Positions 46,086-46,291 of a stretch of DNA of 46,291 nt are shown here, piece by piece (the stretch's first letter is position 1; each line of letters starts with the position of its first letter). The DNA is taken from NCBI GenBank assembly GCA_020723105.1, contig DYJL01000024.1, forward strand, positions 1-46,291. The letters are read 5' to 3'. The stretch is from Nitrospira japonica (lineage in GTDB: Bacteria; Nitrospirota; Thermodesulfovibrionia; UBA6902). The notes beneath the pieces are model-generated. The model saw only the letters and a program-made list of their open reading frames with translations. It was not told the origin of the DNA and did no database searches. The position numbers were made by a program, and so were the translations under genes.

Positions 46086-46244
46086 TCATAAATTTGCAAT
46101 TGCCAGAGTGTGTAACCTAATATTATTCACAAATACATTGACAGGTCTGTCTTTACTCTTCGGCAAAATAAGCCGCTCAAAGCCAAACCTGTCAATGTAT
46201 TTTTTTGCACCTGCTGCAAAATTTATAAATAATACAGGCCAGTT
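46086..46244 (-). CDS. unidentified partial frame upstream of rfaE2
   Basis: On the minus strand an open frame ends at TGA (46086-46088) and runs back to another TGA near 46245. It reads GNWPVLFINFAAGAKKYIDR and then FGFERLILPKSKDRPVNVF. The sequence looks protein-like but I do not recognise it, and no start codon is certain. It may be the end of a gene broken near the window edge, or noise. Confidence 0.2.
   Translation of the reverse strand, partial: NWPVLFINFAAGAKKYIDRFGFERLILPKSKDRPVNVFVNNIRLHTLAIANL
46131..46202. repeat. 16-bp perfect inverted repeat near the window end
   Basis: AAATACATTGACAGGT (46131-46146) and ACCTGTCAATGTATTT (46187-46202) are perfect inverted arms around a 40-nt loop, and the second arm runs into a T tract. 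On the plus strand it could terminate transcription; on the minus strand it lies upstream of rfaE2. Confidence 0.65.
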
Positions 46245-46291
46245 GCCTCAGAATAAAATGTTACCGAAGGAACGTTGACTCAGGGTGATTT

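Noticed and set aside
46080-46291. Possible selenocysteine read-through of the TGA near 46245
   Set aside because: The frame is not a recognisable selenoprotein, no SECIS-like hairpin is visible just after the TGA, and the gene is cut by the window edge.

Overview
The window looks like a chromosomal segment of a Gram-negative bacterium with moderate G+C and a complete lipopolysaccharide (LPS) pathway. The gene mix is a serC-serA-purA operon, pyruvoyl arginine decarboxylase with agmatinase, ileS-lspA, rfaE2, and several families of intergenic palindromic repeats. It fits a Nitrospirota or Desulfobacterota-type lineage. That placement is inferred from content and has not been tested by phylogeny. 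A perfect parS-like ParB site near 40.37 kb suggests that the right end lies in the origin-proximal chromosome.

Layout. (1) 1-4.44 kb, minus strand: serC, serA and purA (serine and AMP synthesis), followed by tRNA-Lys and tRNA-Glu. (2) 4.87-7.52 kb: polA with a terminator. (3) 7.6-14.14 kb: a restriction island with an hsdS remnant, hsdM, a short RhuM-type gene, hsdR and a YgjP-type metallopeptidase gene. No complete specificity gene is present. (4) 14.17-24.98 kb: hflX (apparently starting at AUU), a secreted HAF-repeat protein, manB with a membrane PLD-like gene, argS, a CopD-like membrane protein, a DUF4258/DUF2283 pair, transposase and nucleotidyltransferase remnants, tgt and a sugar-nucleotide epimerase. 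(5) 25.07-37.64 kb, plus strand: a compact LPS-core operon with msbA, an ICMT-like methyltransferase, a polysaccharide deacetylase, four GT4 enzymes, a sugar-kinase-like protein, two GT2 enzymes, a CgeB-like GT and an O-antigen ligase. (6) 37.70-39.14 kb: speB and pdaD, giving putrescine from arginine. (7) 39.3-46.3 kb: a HAD phosphatase, the parS-like site, two MITE-like insertions, tsaD, and on the minus strand rfaE2, ileS, lspA and a small C2H2 zinc-finger gene.

The most unusual layer is a population of short palindromic elements. Two behave like MITEs with 8-bp target duplications. One of these has its empty site preserved 2.6 kb away in a duplicated copy of the same DNA. Other palindromes lie in frame inside argS, tgt and a GT2 gene, or supply the C-terminus and stop of speB. 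I did not find a convincing wholly new multi-gene system. The best leads are the protein-coding palindromes, the AUU-initiated hflX, the type I restriction locus without a specificity gene, the parS site and the zinc-finger gene behind lspA.
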